Positions 54,426 through 63,329 are shown, counted from the first letter of the stretch. The stretch: DNA of 64,000 nt from Woronichinia naegeliana WA131 (GCA_025370055.1 CP073041.1:434001-498000); one strand, 5' to 3'. Numbers and translations: made by a program. The notes: generated by a model from the letters alone, not told the origin.

Positions 54426-56729
54426 ATGTCCAACAGCACTCTCCAACCTGATCTAGATGCCCTACGCGAGTCAGCGATCGCGGTGATTACCTATGTTAGG
54501 GATGCGATGAATGAGGGTGTTGCGCTACTGAGGGATCATGATCGGTTGTTGGTTGAAAATCAGAGTGATCATCGGTTGGATGCTGAAATTCAGGCTATTA
54601 ACGAAAATCTAAGGCTCGTCAATGAGAGTCTGAAAAGGGTAAAGCTCGGCGAATTGACGATGACGATTGTTGCGCCAACTAGTGCGGGTAAATCTACGGT
54701 TATTAATGCGATCGCTGGTCAGGATTTACTGCCTAGTCGTAATGATGCGATGACGGTTTTACCCACTGAGATTGTTTTTTCCCATGAGGTAACTTGTCCT
54801 AAGCTGATTCTGGATAAGGCTTTGATGACGCTTTTGCGAGAGGCTTGGCGACACTTACATGAAAAATTGCAACGGATTGGTTTAGATGAAGCTATTAAAC
54901 TGGCTACTAAAAATGATTTTCCCCGCGAGAATGCAATTAAAGAAATTTTGAACAGTAGTTCTGTTTCTTTTCAATCTGAAGTAGTGGAATCAAATGGTAT
55001 TCAAGTTGAATTAACCAAGATTAATGATCTTCTACGGTTGTGCGGTATTTTTGGTATATCTACAGAATTTTTGTCTTCTTTGTCTCAAATTCCGCGTATT
55101 GAAGTTCCTTTTCCGTCATTATTATCACCTTTAAAAGATTCGGGTTTAGGGACTTTGGTGCTAGTGGATACCCCAGGGCCTAGCGAGGATAAGTCTTTAG
55201 ATTTAGTGAATGTTGTCAAAGATAGACTTAAGGCGAGTTCTCTGGTTTTGGTGGTGGTGGACTATACGAAAATTGGACAAACAGATCCAGCAAAAGTTAA
55301 GAAATTGGTGGACGAAATTGCTGTGGTTAAGGGACGCGATCGCATTTATATCATCGTCAATAAAATTGATGCTCGTGATCCTAATAATCCTGAAGATTTA
55401 ACTACTCAACAAATTTTAAATTTGGTTAAAACTAAATATGAAATTGATGATCCTCAAAATCGAGTTTTTGAAATGTCGGCTATTAAAGGATTTTTAGCTA
55501 CTAATTTTCAGCGTGAGAAAGAGATTTATCAGTCAACAGAATTACGGAACAGCAAGAGTTTTGAAGTTCTTGGACAAAAGTATTATAACGATTCTTGGGA
55601 AGACCGAAAAGAGGATATTTCTTTATCAGAAATGGATAAAGTCGCTAATAAGTATTGGCAAAAGTCTGGATTTGCTGATTTTATGGAGAAGGCTATTACT
55701 CCTTTAGTACCTAGTATGATTACTATCAAGAGTACGTTAAATGAAAATAATGATAGATTTACTTCTTTTTCATCTTGTCTCAAGAAGTACAAGGAAATAC
55801 TTGAGCGAGATATTCAACGTCTAGAGATTGAGATTAATCAATTAGAAATAGAAATTATAGCGATAAATTCACACATTACAAATATTTTTGAATTAAAAAA
55901 ACATCAAATATTAAGCTTAAGAGAACTAAATGTTATTCTTGAAAAAGAGAGTCATAAATTGCATACAGAAATTTCCTCTCTTGCATATATTTTAATAGCA
56001 AAGGCAACACAGATTGCGAATAATCTCAAGAATTGGAGTACTGCGAATGGGATTGCGACTTTTTCACTTATGCCTGTTGGTATTTTGACAGAGTCAATGG
56101 TTATAGATCATCACAATAAAGAATTGGATAAGGAGTTATCCGTATTCCAAACTAACTATTCCGCAATTACTGAATGTTATTGCAATCAATTAACAAATAA
56201 CTTACTTAATATGGTAAAGCAGATTATTGAGCGAATAAATAACAATTACTCAGGGCAAGATGAGTTAGTCCTTAGCGATGTACAAAAAAGATTCCATAAT
56301 CACAAAATAGTGCGGTGTGATGTAGCTTCAGACACATATGGAAAGAATATTATATCCTATGAAAAATTAACATCACGATTGAAACTGAATCAAGTTCGCT
56401 TATATGGTTCAGGTATTGGCACTAAATTCGCGTATGTAAATAACTTGCTCTCGGATTGTAACAATACACTTGAAATTTTTCAGCAAATTGGACAGGATGC
56501 AATTAGTACCATAGAACGGAGTTTAACTAAAGATATTGATACTTTTACTCAACAGAGAGTGAGCCTTTTTCAAGAATATGAGATGAGTTTGCAGTCCACA
56601 ATTCAGACAAACAAAAAAATTCAGAATGACTATACAATCACTGTAAGTCAGTACAAGCGACTTTTAGATAAAATTGCTAATTTGGAAATAGACTTAAAAT
56701 ATCAACAAGAATACATCAAACAACATTAA
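54426..56729 (+). CDS. Dynamin-like GTPase
   Basis: This 767-residue protein, from ATG 54426, has a dynamin-type G domain with G1 APTSAGKST (83-91), G3 DTPG (248-251) and G4 NKID (312-315). A large insert lies between G1 and G3, and long helical stalk segments fill 420-767 (RDIQRLEIEINQLEIEIIAIN, LKYQQEYIKQH). Bacterial dynamin-like proteins remodel membranes; relatives include E. coli CrfC/RdcA. It is followed 108 bp downstream by a coiled-coil protein in the same orientation. TTG 54420 is also open. The latter half is AT-rich compared with housekeeping neighbours, a hint of transfer. Confidence 0.85.
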   Translation: MSNSTLQPDLDALRESAIAVITYVRDAMNEGVALLRDHDRLLVENQSDHRLDAEIQAINENLRLVNESLKRVKLGELTMTIVAPTSAGKSTVINAIAGQDLLPSRNDAMTVLPTEIVFSHEVTCPKLILDKALMTLLREAWRHLHEKLQRIGLDEAIKLATKNDFPRENAIKEILNSSSVSFQSEVVESNGIQVELTKINDLLRLCGIFGISTEFLSSLSQIPRIEVPFPSLLSPLKDSGLGTLVLVDTPGPSEDKSLDLVNVVKDRLKASSLVLVVVDYTKIGQTDPAKVKKLVDEIAVVKGRDRIYIIVNKIDARDPNNPEDLTTQQILNLVKTKYEIDDPQNRVFEMSAIKGFLATNFQREKEIYQSTELRNSKSFEVLGQKYYNDSWEDRKEDISLSEMDKVANKYWQKSGFADFMEKAITPLVPSMITIKSTLNENNDRFTSFSSCLKKYKEILERDIQRLEIEINQLEIEIIAINSHITNIFELKKHQILSLRELNVILEKESHKLHTEISSLAYILIAKATQIANNLKNWSTANGIATFSLMPVGILTESMVIDHHNKELDKELSVFQTNYSAITECYCNQLTNNLLNMVKQIIERINNNYSGQDELVLSDVQKRFHNHKIVRCDVASDTYGKNIISYEKLTSRLKLNQVRLYGSGIGTKFAYVNNLLSDCNNTLEIFQQIGQDAISTIERSLTKDIDTFTQQRVSLFQEYEMSLQSTIQTNKKIQNDYTITVSQYKRLLDKIANLEIDLKYQQEYIKQH

Positions 56730-56837
56730 ATTATAGCGTTTTTCATTATGATGAGGTATATTATAAGCTCTGTAATGCTTACACCATAAGCCTTACCTCA
56801 TACCTCACTAAACTGAAAACTGCTATAAAAAACAAAA

Positions 56838-57854
56838 ATGTCACTTATTTACTTTAACGATTTTCAAAGAAAGGAGCATGAGATTCCTATTATTACTGAT
56901 AAAATACTCGTAGATTTGGTCAATTCAATCCAAGTCAATGATAATCTAATTAGTTTTCGCCAAAAGCGAGGATTATTTGGACAGTTTTTAGATAACCTTA
57001 CAGGAGCAGATCGAAAACGTCAAATTGCTACAGATAAAAATGTCAATGTAGCAATGCAATCTCTGTGCAGTTGGGTGTTAGATATTTCTAATAATTTGAA
57101 CGTTAGTAATAACGCAATTGTCAACATTGAAGAAAGATTAGCAGAGATCGAAGAAGACTTAATAGAGATTGAAGACAAATTAATAGAAACTCGTCAAGTA
57201 ATCCGTAACCATCGAGAGGAAATTAATTTACTCAAAGAGATGGTCAATCAACTACAATCCAGAGTTGAAAATCACGACCATCGGATTCTGAGTTTAGAGC
57301 AACGGGCTGATAGAAAAGACGTTGAAATTAAAATCATTAACGCGATCGCCGCCTGGCACTCAGAACGGACATATAAAGACTTTCATTGGGCGATTCAAGT
57401 TGCCTTTGTCACCCGTGAAATAGTAGATTATGCCCTCAGTGATTACGAAAGATTAATCACCAAAGATAAAGACAAACAACTGCGTCAAAGTATCATTGAC
57501 CAAATACTTGCCGCCGACAAAACAATCCCCGACAACTATTTTTCATTAATCGAACTTCTCAACCTTTCCTATAACAAAACATCCCCAGAAAATCGAGAAC
57601 TTGCGGGTTATTTGCTAGAAGTTGAATCTATTTTCGAACAAAGAATAGCGAAAACGCCCTATTTATTCACCCTCGGCAAAGCCCTAGAACTAGCCCAACA
57701 ACAACAGCATCAAGACCCAGCCAAAGCCGCCTTTGAATTATGCCGTAACTCTCCTAATACTAGGATTTATCCCGCCACTAGCAAAAGAGAATTTGTGGAA
57801 CGCATTGTCAACGAAACGGCCAGCGATAGATTAAACTCGATAACATTAGTGTAA
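56838..57854 (+). CDS. Coiled-coil protein resembling RdcB (partner of dynamin-like RdcA/CrfC)
   Basis: This 338-residue protein starts MSLIYFNDFQRKEHEIP, has LFGQFLDNLTGADRKRQI near residue 50, a long coiled coil (about 90-160: ERLAEIEEDLIEIEDKLIE, LLKEMVNQLQSRV) and a helical C-terminal half containing HWAIQVAFVTREIV. The length and position after a dynamin-like GTPase recall the E. coli yjdA (crfC)-yjcZ pair, called RdcA-RdcB as regulators of diguanylate cyclases. That assignment is from memory of the families and is not verified. No transmembrane segment is seen. It is 12 bp from the next gene, so one operon is likely. Confidence 0.55.
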   Translation: MSLIYFNDFQRKEHEIPIITDKILVDLVNSIQVNDNLISFRQKRGLFGQFLDNLTGADRKRQIATDKNVNVAMQSLCSWVLDISNNLNVSNNAIVNIEERLAEIEEDLIEIEDKLIETRQVIRNHREEINLLKEMVNQLQSRVENHDHRILSLEQRADRKDVEIKIINAIAAWHSERTYKDFHWAIQVAFVTREIVDYALSDYERLITKDKDKQLRQSIIDQILAADKTIPDNYFSLIELLNLSYNKTSPENRELAGYLLEVESIFEQRIAKTPYLFTLGKALELAQQQQHQDPAKAAFELCRNSPNTRIYPATSKREFVERIVNETASDRLNSITLV

Positions 57855-57866
57855 TCATAGGAAAAT

Positions 57867-58199
57867 ATGGATAACTCACTAAACTATGCTGAAATAATCA
57901 AAAAAACAGTGAATGCTGCCACCATTGATCAACCGAGTCTGCAAGCAATCAAACTTTATCCAGTTTGTGATGCTGAGTCTGGACATTTTCTAATTCTTGC
58001 CACAGGTCGGGATAAACAGTGTTGGATGGATAGCATCCTGTTTCATGCGCGACTAATCGAAAAAGATAACTGCGATCGCCAAATCATCATCGAAGAAGAC
58101 AACTTTGAAGAAGGATTAGTTGATGCCCTCATCGAAGCAGGAATCAAAAAAGAAGATATTGTCACCAGTTGGCAACAAGCGATCGCAGTGAATCAATAA
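57867..58199 (+). CDS. XisI-like protein
   Basis: This 110-residue protein has the XisI pattern: an N-terminal helix (YAEIIKKTVNAA), then IKLYPVCDAESGHFLILATGRDKQCWMDSILFHARLI, an IIIEEDNFEEGLVDALIEAGIKKEDIV segment and a short tail. XisI is an accessory factor for excision of the fdxN element in Anabaena, but most homologues are not linked to excision. XisH is absent here. It lies 12 bp after the RdcB-like gene. Confidence 0.8.
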   Translation: MDNSLNYAEIIKKTVNAATIDQPSLQAIKLYPVCDAESGHFLILATGRDKQCWMDSILFHARLIEKDNCDRQIIIEEDNFEEGLVDALIEAGIKKEDIVTSWQQAIAVNQ

Positions 58200-58225
58200 C
58201 CGTTAGTAATTTTTTATTTACCAAC

Positions 58226-58567
58226 TTAAAATTCTTGGGAAATAATAATCAAAATTGCTGATTTCAGAGGACTAATTTTAGTTTGAATAATATCCCAAAT
58301 AATCTCATCTTCCAAGGAAAAATAAGCATGAACTAAAATATCTCTCAATCCAGCAATTTTGCGCCATTTAATATGTGGATATTCATTTCTTATTTCTGGA
58401 GGGATTTGTTTAACCGCTTCCCCAATCACTAATAAATTTCTAATTACCGCATCAAATCTTAATTCATCAGCAAAAAAACTATTATCATCTAATCCTTGAG
58501 TATAACGGAGAACTTTACCACAACTCATTAAAATATCATCACAATAAAGTTTTAAGCTACGCGACAT
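58226..58567 (-). CDS. hepT: HepT-like HEPN toxin (DUF86)
   Basis: This 113-residue HEPN protein has the HepT catalytic motif R-x4-H-x-Y at Arg75...His80-Ala-Tyr82 (GLRDILVHAYF), with the upstream NLLVIGEAVKQIP helix typical of the family. It is a probable RNase toxin, kept silent by MntA through AMPylation of the Tyr. The start overlaps mntA by 11 bp. Confidence 0.88.
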   Translation of the reverse strand: MSRSLKLYCDDILMSCGKVLRYTQGLDDNSFFADELRFDAVIRNLLVIGEAVKQIPPEIRNEYPHIKWRKIAGLRDILVHAYFSLEDEIIWDIIQTKISPLKSAILIIISQEF

Positions 58568-58847
58568 AAATAGCGTCCTTTTCTACAGAACTAATAATTT
58601 GAGGTTTCAACATTTTTTTAGTAACTAAATCAACAGATAAAGATAAATTATCTTCCAAGAAAAATTTTAAGTCCATATATTGATCAAAAGTGACTTTTCC
58701 TTGAAATTCTACCAGTAAATCAAGATCACTATTATTTTTTGCTTCATCTCTTGCATAAGAACCAAATAAAGCTAAGGAAATTACACCATAGCTTTTAATT
58801 GTGGTTAAGTTTTTTTTCAGGAAGTTAATTAAATACTCTCTATTCAT
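58557..58847 (-). CDS. mntA: MntA-like nucleotidyltransferase antitoxin
   Basis: This 96-residue minimal nucleotidyltransferase carries GSYAR (29-33) and SDLDLLVEF (from 40), i.e. the GSx-R-x8-D-x-D active site, and DLVTKKMLKP near the end. Relatives polyAMPylate HepT to block its RNase. It is upstream of and overlaps hepT, the standard order. Confidence 0.88.
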   Translation of the reverse strand: MNREYLINFLKKNLTTIKSYGVISLALFGSYARDEAKNNSDLDLLVEFQGKVTFDQYMDLKFFLEDNLSLSVDLVTKKMLKPQIISSVEKDAIYVA

Positions 58848-58930
58848 GATTATTACCTAATGTTTACCGATTTTATACTTGGGATATGTTATATTCACCA
58901 TAAAATTAATAGATTAATAATTGTTATTAC

Positions 58931-59926
58931 ATGAAAGAAACCAAAATCGGATTAGTATTAGCAGGTGGCGGGGCTAAAGGCGCGTACCAATCAGGCGTGG
59001 TCAAATATTTAGCAGAAATTGACTTTTCCCCCCATATTATAGCTGGCACGAGCATTGGTGCGCTTAATGGTGCGATCCTTGCCTCTAACACATCATTTAA
59101 ACAATCAGGCGATCGCCTCTGGCAACTCTGGAAAGAACTCGGTGAAGCCAACATTATCAAGTGGCAGTTAATCAAATATCCACTGCAATCCTTGGCACAA
59201 TATTTACATCTTTCAGGGGAAGACGCATCATTGTGCGACTCTAAACCACTGGATCAATTTTTACACTATGCAGTCAATGCCGAACAACTGCGAAAAGGAA
59301 TTGAACTCTGGGTAGCCGCCTTTCCCTCAGCCCACAATTTTCTACCATCCTCACACAAAGCAGGTCAGATCGTCCCCACCATTGGCAATGTCATAACCTC
59401 CAATCTTGGGCAATCCGCCGAATATATCCACGTCCAATCAGCCGAAACCGATGAAGAAATTTATCAAACCTTACTCGCCAGTGCCGCGATTCCCTTAGCC
59501 TTTAAATCGCGCAAGATTGATAACAAGCATTATGTAGATGGTTGGCTAGGTGATAACGTCCCCCTCAAAGCCCTAGAAAATCGCGGTTGTACCCATGCGA
59601 TCGTCATTCATTTAGGAAACGGTGAACTTTGGAATCGTCATGATTTCCCAAACCAAACAATAATTGAAATTCGCCCAACGGAAACAATCAATAATTTTGA
59701 CAACATACCGATTGTCAGAGACCTAACTACGATGCTAGATTTCAGTCCCGAACGCATTCAACTTTTGCAAAAACGAGGTTATCAAGATGCCAAACGTATT
59801 CTCGAACCCATTTTACAAACACTCATAATCGAGCGATCGCGTCAAGAAAGTTTTGCGCGGCTCAAAGAAACATCAAAGCGATTAGAAAGATCAAAAAGGT
59901 TAAGAGACGATCCACCAATTTATTAA
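58931..59926 (+). CDS. Patatin-like phospholipase
   Basis: This 331-residue protein has the patatin catalytic elements: GGGAKG (oxyanion, 12-17), nucleophile Ser41 in GTSIG, and Asp203-Gly204 in VDGWLGDNVP. It probably hydrolyses membrane lipids; related enzymes (CapV and others) are abortive-infection effectors. No fused sensor domain is seen, and no CD-NTase is nearby. The C-terminal tail (LERSKRLRDDP) is strongly basic. A broken copy of the last codons lies at 53.1-53.4 kb. Confidence 0.9.
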   Translation: MKETKIGLVLAGGGAKGAYQSGVVKYLAEIDFSPHIIAGTSIGALNGAILASNTSFKQSGDRLWQLWKELGEANIIKWQLIKYPLQSLAQYLHLSGEDASLCDSKPLDQFLHYAVNAEQLRKGIELWVAAFPSAHNFLPSSHKAGQIVPTIGNVITSNLGQSAEYIHVQSAETDEEIYQTLLASAAIPLAFKSRKIDNKHYVDGWLGDNVPLKALENRGCTHAIVIHLGNGELWNRHDFPNQTIIEIRPTETINNFDNIPIVRDLTTMLDFSPERIQLLQKRGYQDAKRILEPILQTLIIERSRQESFARLKETSKRLERSKRLRDDPPIY

Positions 59927-59996
59927 TGCGATCGCCTCCTTTAAAAAAGAAAAGCGATCGCCCGTTAATGATTAAAACACTAAGGAACGGGACTCA

Positions 59997-60251
59997 TTAT
60001 CGATTAATTTGGCTACCTACTCGCCCATTAAAACTATCCTTAAAAGGTTTTTCTGGTTCAATATCTTTCTGCTGACACAGGGATAAATAATCATCAATCG
60101 CTTCCTCAAAATTAGCCCTTAAATTAACAACATTTTCACCTTCAAAACTAATCAAACTACGGATATATTCGACTTTACCATAGAAAATTTGATCATCATC
60201 ACTATAGTGAACAGAGCCGACATAATCTTTGTACTGTATCATGTCATTCAT
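59997..60251 (-). CDS. hicB: HicB-family antitoxin, copy 1
   Basis: This 84-residue protein matches the HicB-like antitoxin of the longer-N-terminus type: DYVGSVHYSDDDQIFYGKVEYI, LISFEGENV and LRANFEEAIDDYL. Its start overlaps the hicA stop (ATGA), so translation is coupled. A near-identical copy lies at 60650-60904. Confidence 0.88.
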   Translation of the reverse strand: MNDMIQYKDYVGSVHYSDDDQIFYGKVEYIRSLISFEGENVVNLRANFEEAIDDYLSLCQQKDIEPEKPFKDSFNGRVGSQINR

Positions 60252-60502
60252 AACAATTCCTCGCCTCGAAGGATTTCAATAATTTGTTCAATTTGATAAC
60301 GTTTTAAAATATTTTGAGGATGGGGCTTATGCAAGGTAATTACAACTTGAGTCTCATTGATAAAACGTCGTCGAGAACCGCCAGTTTTTCCTGTATTAGC
60401 TTCCTGAAAACCAAACCCCATTAATAAGCTAACCAACTCTTCCCAGGTAAAATCTTTCGGACAACTGAGAAAACGTTTGATCAACTTTTCTTTACGACTC
60501 AC
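60248..60502 (-). CDS. hicA: HicA toxin, intact copy
   Basis: This 84-residue HicA starts MSRKEKLIKRFLSCPKDFTWEELVSLL and has the GGSRRRF segment followed by LHKPHP, with His residues in the loop where short HicA proteins carry the catalytic His. It pairs with hicB copy 1 downstream. Confidence 0.85.
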   Translation of the reverse strand: MSRKEKLIKRFLSCPKDFTWEELVSLLMGFGFQEANTGKTGGSRRRFINETQVVITLHKPHPQNILKRYQIEQIIEILRGEELL

Positions 60503-60649
60503 ATCTCCTCCTGATAACGGTTGACAAGGCTGAATTCTAAAAAATGCTATTTGCAGTTACAGTATGACATGAAATCACCGATCATCGCCTCTTATAAAAA
60601 AGAAAAGCGATCGCCCGTTAACGATTAAAACACGAAGGAATGGAACTCA

Positions 60650-60904
60650 TTACCGATGAATTTGACTACCTACTCGCACATTAAAACTATCCTTAAAAGG
60701 TTTTTCAGGTTCAATATCTTTCTGCTGACACAGGGCTAAATAATCATCAATCGCTTCCTCAAAATTAGCCCTTAAATCAACAACATTCTCACCTTCAAAA
60801 CTAATCAAGCTACGGATATATTCTACTTTACCATAGAAGATTTGATCTTCATCGCTATAGTGAACAGAGCCGATATAATCTTTATACTGCATCATGTCAT
60901 TCAT
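60650..60904 (-). CDS. hicB: HicB-family antitoxin, copy 2 (toxin deleted)
   Basis: This 84-residue protein differs from copy 1 at only a few positions (for example Ala for Ser and Asp for Asn), and has the same downstream sequence (AAAGCGATCGCCCGTTAA and so on). Upstream it keeps only the last codons of hicA. It is probably an orphan antitoxin that can still act on the toxin at 60248-60502. Confidence 0.88.
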   Translation of the reverse strand: MNDMMQYKDYIGSVHYSDEDQIFYGKVEYIRSLISFEGENVVDLRANFEEAIDDYLALCQQKDIEPEKPFKDSFNVRVGSQIHR

Positions 60905-60953
60905 AACAAGTTCTCGCCTCGAAGAATTTCAATAATTTGTTCAATTTGATAAC
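60901..60953 (-). pseudogene. HicA remnant, last 16 codons
   Basis: The minus strand encodes YQIEQIIEILRGENLL-stop, matching the end of the intact HicA (YQIEQIIEILRGEELL-stop), then changes to sequence equivalent to the region upstream of the intact hicA (CAGTTACAGTATGACAT). An internal deletion removed roughly the first 68 codons. Confidence 0.8.
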
Positions 60954-61020
60954 ATTACTCAGTTACAGTATGACATCAAATTACTGATCGCCCTCGATAA
61001 AAAAGAACAGCGAGATGATC

Positions 61021-62415
61021 TTAATAGTCCTTTCTCATCAGTTTTTCCCAACCATACTCGACGAAATAAGGACGTTTTTGACGGTCTATATTTGTTAGCC
61101 ATAAGACCATGCTTCGATACCAATCTGCTATCAATAAATTTAAGTCTTTTAAATTCGCAAATTCTCGATTTTTAACACTTCTGTCTATCTTAGCATTAAG
61201 CGTCTTCAAATTTTTTGTTAAGGATGTTGAATCACCTCCATGCACAATAACTGAACGACAGTCGTAAGCTGTTCTCATGATTTCCATTGTCTCAAAAAAA
61301 TCACTGGTGGAGTCAATATTTGTGAGGAGGGAGGCACCATTAATTGAAAATCTATATCTTAGTTCCTCTTTAATAGGATTACCATTAACTGTTTGAAGTA
61401 TTGATTCTAATGCAATTACTAGATCAACTAATTCTTCTTCTGGGCTATCTTCATCTACCGCAATAAAAAATCTCGATAATGAGCGCGACAAAATTTTATC
61501 ATTAGGAATAATGTTTTTAAGAATTTTATAAATTTCTTGTAGCTTTATCTCGTCGTCACCATTAATTATTAATTGGTTATATGGACTAATGTATTTTTTA
61601 TTCAATGATGACCTTATCATCTCCTTGGTAAGAGGATAACTTTCTACTCTGGAATCAATAATAAAACTACCTGCCTTATAAAGTTTAAACATTTGAAGAA
61701 CTAAATTGATTCTTTCTCTTGCGTGTTCTGAGAAACGATTGGTTAAATCAAAGTATGAATTTTTTTCAAAATTGTCAATTTTTCTTAAGCTTATAACAAC
61801 AACTTCAGTATTAAAGTCTGATAAATCAAGTTGTATCGGGACATCTCTCATCCAGCGAAATACTCCCAAAGGTTGACGCTCATTTATTTCATCTATACTT
61901 AACTGTTTCAAATACACTTCGTCATCAAGAACTATTTTGTCAAGTGTGAGTGTTACCCCCTGTAAACGACCACTGACTTTAAATTCGTGAGGATCGCCAT
62001 TGAATAATCCCATTAACTTATGATAATTTTCGATAAAATGTTGAGAACTAAAACTTTCTGTTTCTTTTCTAAAAGAATCAACAAGTATTCTCTCAGCTGC
62101 CGTTTGAGGCTGAGTATGATGACCACCACTGAAGGAAATTGATTGATAGTTATAAGTACTTTCAAAATTATTATAACTATTTTCAATATTTTCTTTGAGC
62201 ATGAAAAATAAGGGATCTTTTATCAGACTCATTACCACAAAAGAAACAGAGGTATTAAACGTATTGATTTTTATCATTATTTTTTCTCCATTGACTATTT
62301 GCCACTTATTGACAACATCAAATTCATAGAATTTTTCTTTTAGATCAGGTAATTTTTGGTTTGCCAAATCACATAACTGTTCAGCAATATTTTTTAATTC
62401 AGTAGGATTAAACAT
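61021..62415 (-). CDS. ApeA-like HEPN protein, possible antiphage effector
   Basis: This 464-residue protein has a C-terminal ApeA-like HEPN domain. The motif R387-S-V-I-V-H392 (R-x4-H) is in AYDCRSVIVHGG, preceded by ALESIL and RYRFSINGASLL, which characterise that family. The N-terminal about 290 residues are mixed alpha/beta with FSGGHHTQP and no known domain. HEPN RNases with R-x4-H motifs cleave tRNA or rRNA during abortive infection, and ApeA is a reported antiphage protein. Function here is inferred from family. AT-rich and alone on its strand. Confidence 0.7.
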   Translation of the reverse strand: MFNPTELKNIAEQLCDLANQKLPDLKEKFYEFDVVNKWQIVNGEKIMIKINTFNTSVSFVVMSLIKDPLFFMLKENIENSYNNFESTYNYQSISFSGGHHTQPQTAAERILVDSFRKETESFSSQHFIENYHKLMGLFNGDPHEFKVSGRLQGVTLTLDKIVLDDEVYLKQLSIDEINERQPLGVFRWMRDVPIQLDLSDFNTEVVVISLRKIDNFEKNSYFDLTNRFSEHARERINLVLQMFKLYKAGSFIIDSRVESYPLTKEMIRSSLNKKYISPYNQLIINGDDEIKLQEIYKILKNIIPNDKILSRSLSRFFIAVDEDSPEEELVDLVIALESILQTVNGNPIKEELRYRFSINGASLLTNIDSTSDFFETMEIMRTAYDCRSVIVHGGDSTSLTKNLKTLNAKIDRSVKNREFANLKDLNLLIADWYRSMVLWLTNIDRQKRPYFVEYGWEKLMRKDY

Positions 62416-62793
62416 AGGTCTTGTTGATCAGTTCTTTTCTATCACATAAAGATTGGGAAGACATTTATTTTGAGTTATCTCAAAATGGCGAAAAGCTTTT
62501 GTTATTTTAATCTTAATATATTGGGGGCTTTTACAACGTATTTTTTATTGCGATCGCCTCTTATAAAAAAGAAAAGCGATCGCTGTTCTAATTAATCCTT
62601 AAAAAGGTCATTTCCAGTTGATTTTTTTGAGGTCTGTTATTAATGGGTTGCACTACACAAACTCTTGCTGGTGGGAGATCGCCCATTTGTCAAACACAAA
62701 GTAAAATTACTAGCGAGCGCTGACCCAGAGAAGAACATCTGAAACGGGGGCAGTCTGTTAAATTAGAGAGGTTGACCTAAATTGCTGTCAATT
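62416..62793. other. Intergenic stretch without recognisable gene
   Basis: About 380 bp between the ApeA-like gene and the nucleotidyltransferase remnant. It contains GCGATCGCCTCTTATAAAAAAGAAAAGCGATCGC (split here only for length: a HIP1 pair flanking a purine run) also seen at 60590 and 59930, so it is a dispersed repeat. No ORF of note. Confidence 0.5.
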
Positions 62794-63006
62794 ATGCGCT
62801 CAAATGTTGATTCCCAGAAAATCGAACAACTCATGGAAGCATTGGGTAAAGAAGCTCGTAGTTCAGGCTGTATCTACAAGCTAGGCGATTGCTTTGAAGC
62901 AATTGTACCCGAAATAATTCGATTTCCCTCCGTTAATTCTGAGGTACTTAGAAGCAGGGTCGAGAACTTCATTGGGCGTTTTAAAGTCCAGGGATTGGAG
63001 GGATGA
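62794..63006 (+). pseudogene. Internally deleted DUF6036-type nucleotidyltransferase
   Basis: The first about 24 residues (VDSQKIEQLMEALGKEARSSGCIY) match the start of nucleotidyltransferase-fold proteins of the DUF6036 type, but the catalytic GGATALL-like and D-x-D parts are missing. After an in-frame junction the sequence resumes with the family's C-terminus (FEAIVPEIIRFPSVNSEVLRSRVENF). The frame is open through the junction. The start could be TTG 62782. Its end overlaps the next gene by ATGA. Confidence 0.5.
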
Positions 63007-63008
63007 TA

Positions 63009-63329
63009 ATGAGTCTTAATGATTTACCAGGAGCCGAGATAATCTTACCCGGACTGAGTGATCTTCACAGTGGTGAATCCCATACCATTGGGGCGTTACT
63101 TGTGGCGATCGCGGCAACACGGTTAACCGAAGCCGGTTTAGATGTTCCCAAATATCACTTAGCCCCAGAGCCAGAATTAACTTTGTATGCTCTTCTCCAA
63201 AACGAACGAGAGGATGCTTATCACTACTACAATGCTTTACTGAATCGCCTTAATAGTTTTTGTAACGCCCTTGAACTCAGTTATAAATACCCGTCGTCTA
63301 ATAGCACTGTGGAGCCGACTTCTAAGTGA
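63009..63329 (+). CDS. Conserved hypothetical protein linked to the nucleotidyltransferase gene
   Basis: This 106-residue protein, from ATG 63009 (63003 also possible), contains LPGLSDLHSGESHTIGALLVAIAATRLTEAGLD and YALLQNEREDAYHYYNALLNRL. I recall this pattern next to DUF6036-like nucleotidyltransferases in cyanobacteria, where it might form a two-gene module. There is no catalytic motif. Function unknown. Confidence 0.6.
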   Translation: MSLNDLPGAEIILPGLSDLHSGESHTIGALLVAIAATRLTEAGLDVPKYHLAPEPELTLYALLQNEREDAYHYYNALLNRLNSFCNALELSYKYPSSNSTVEPTSK

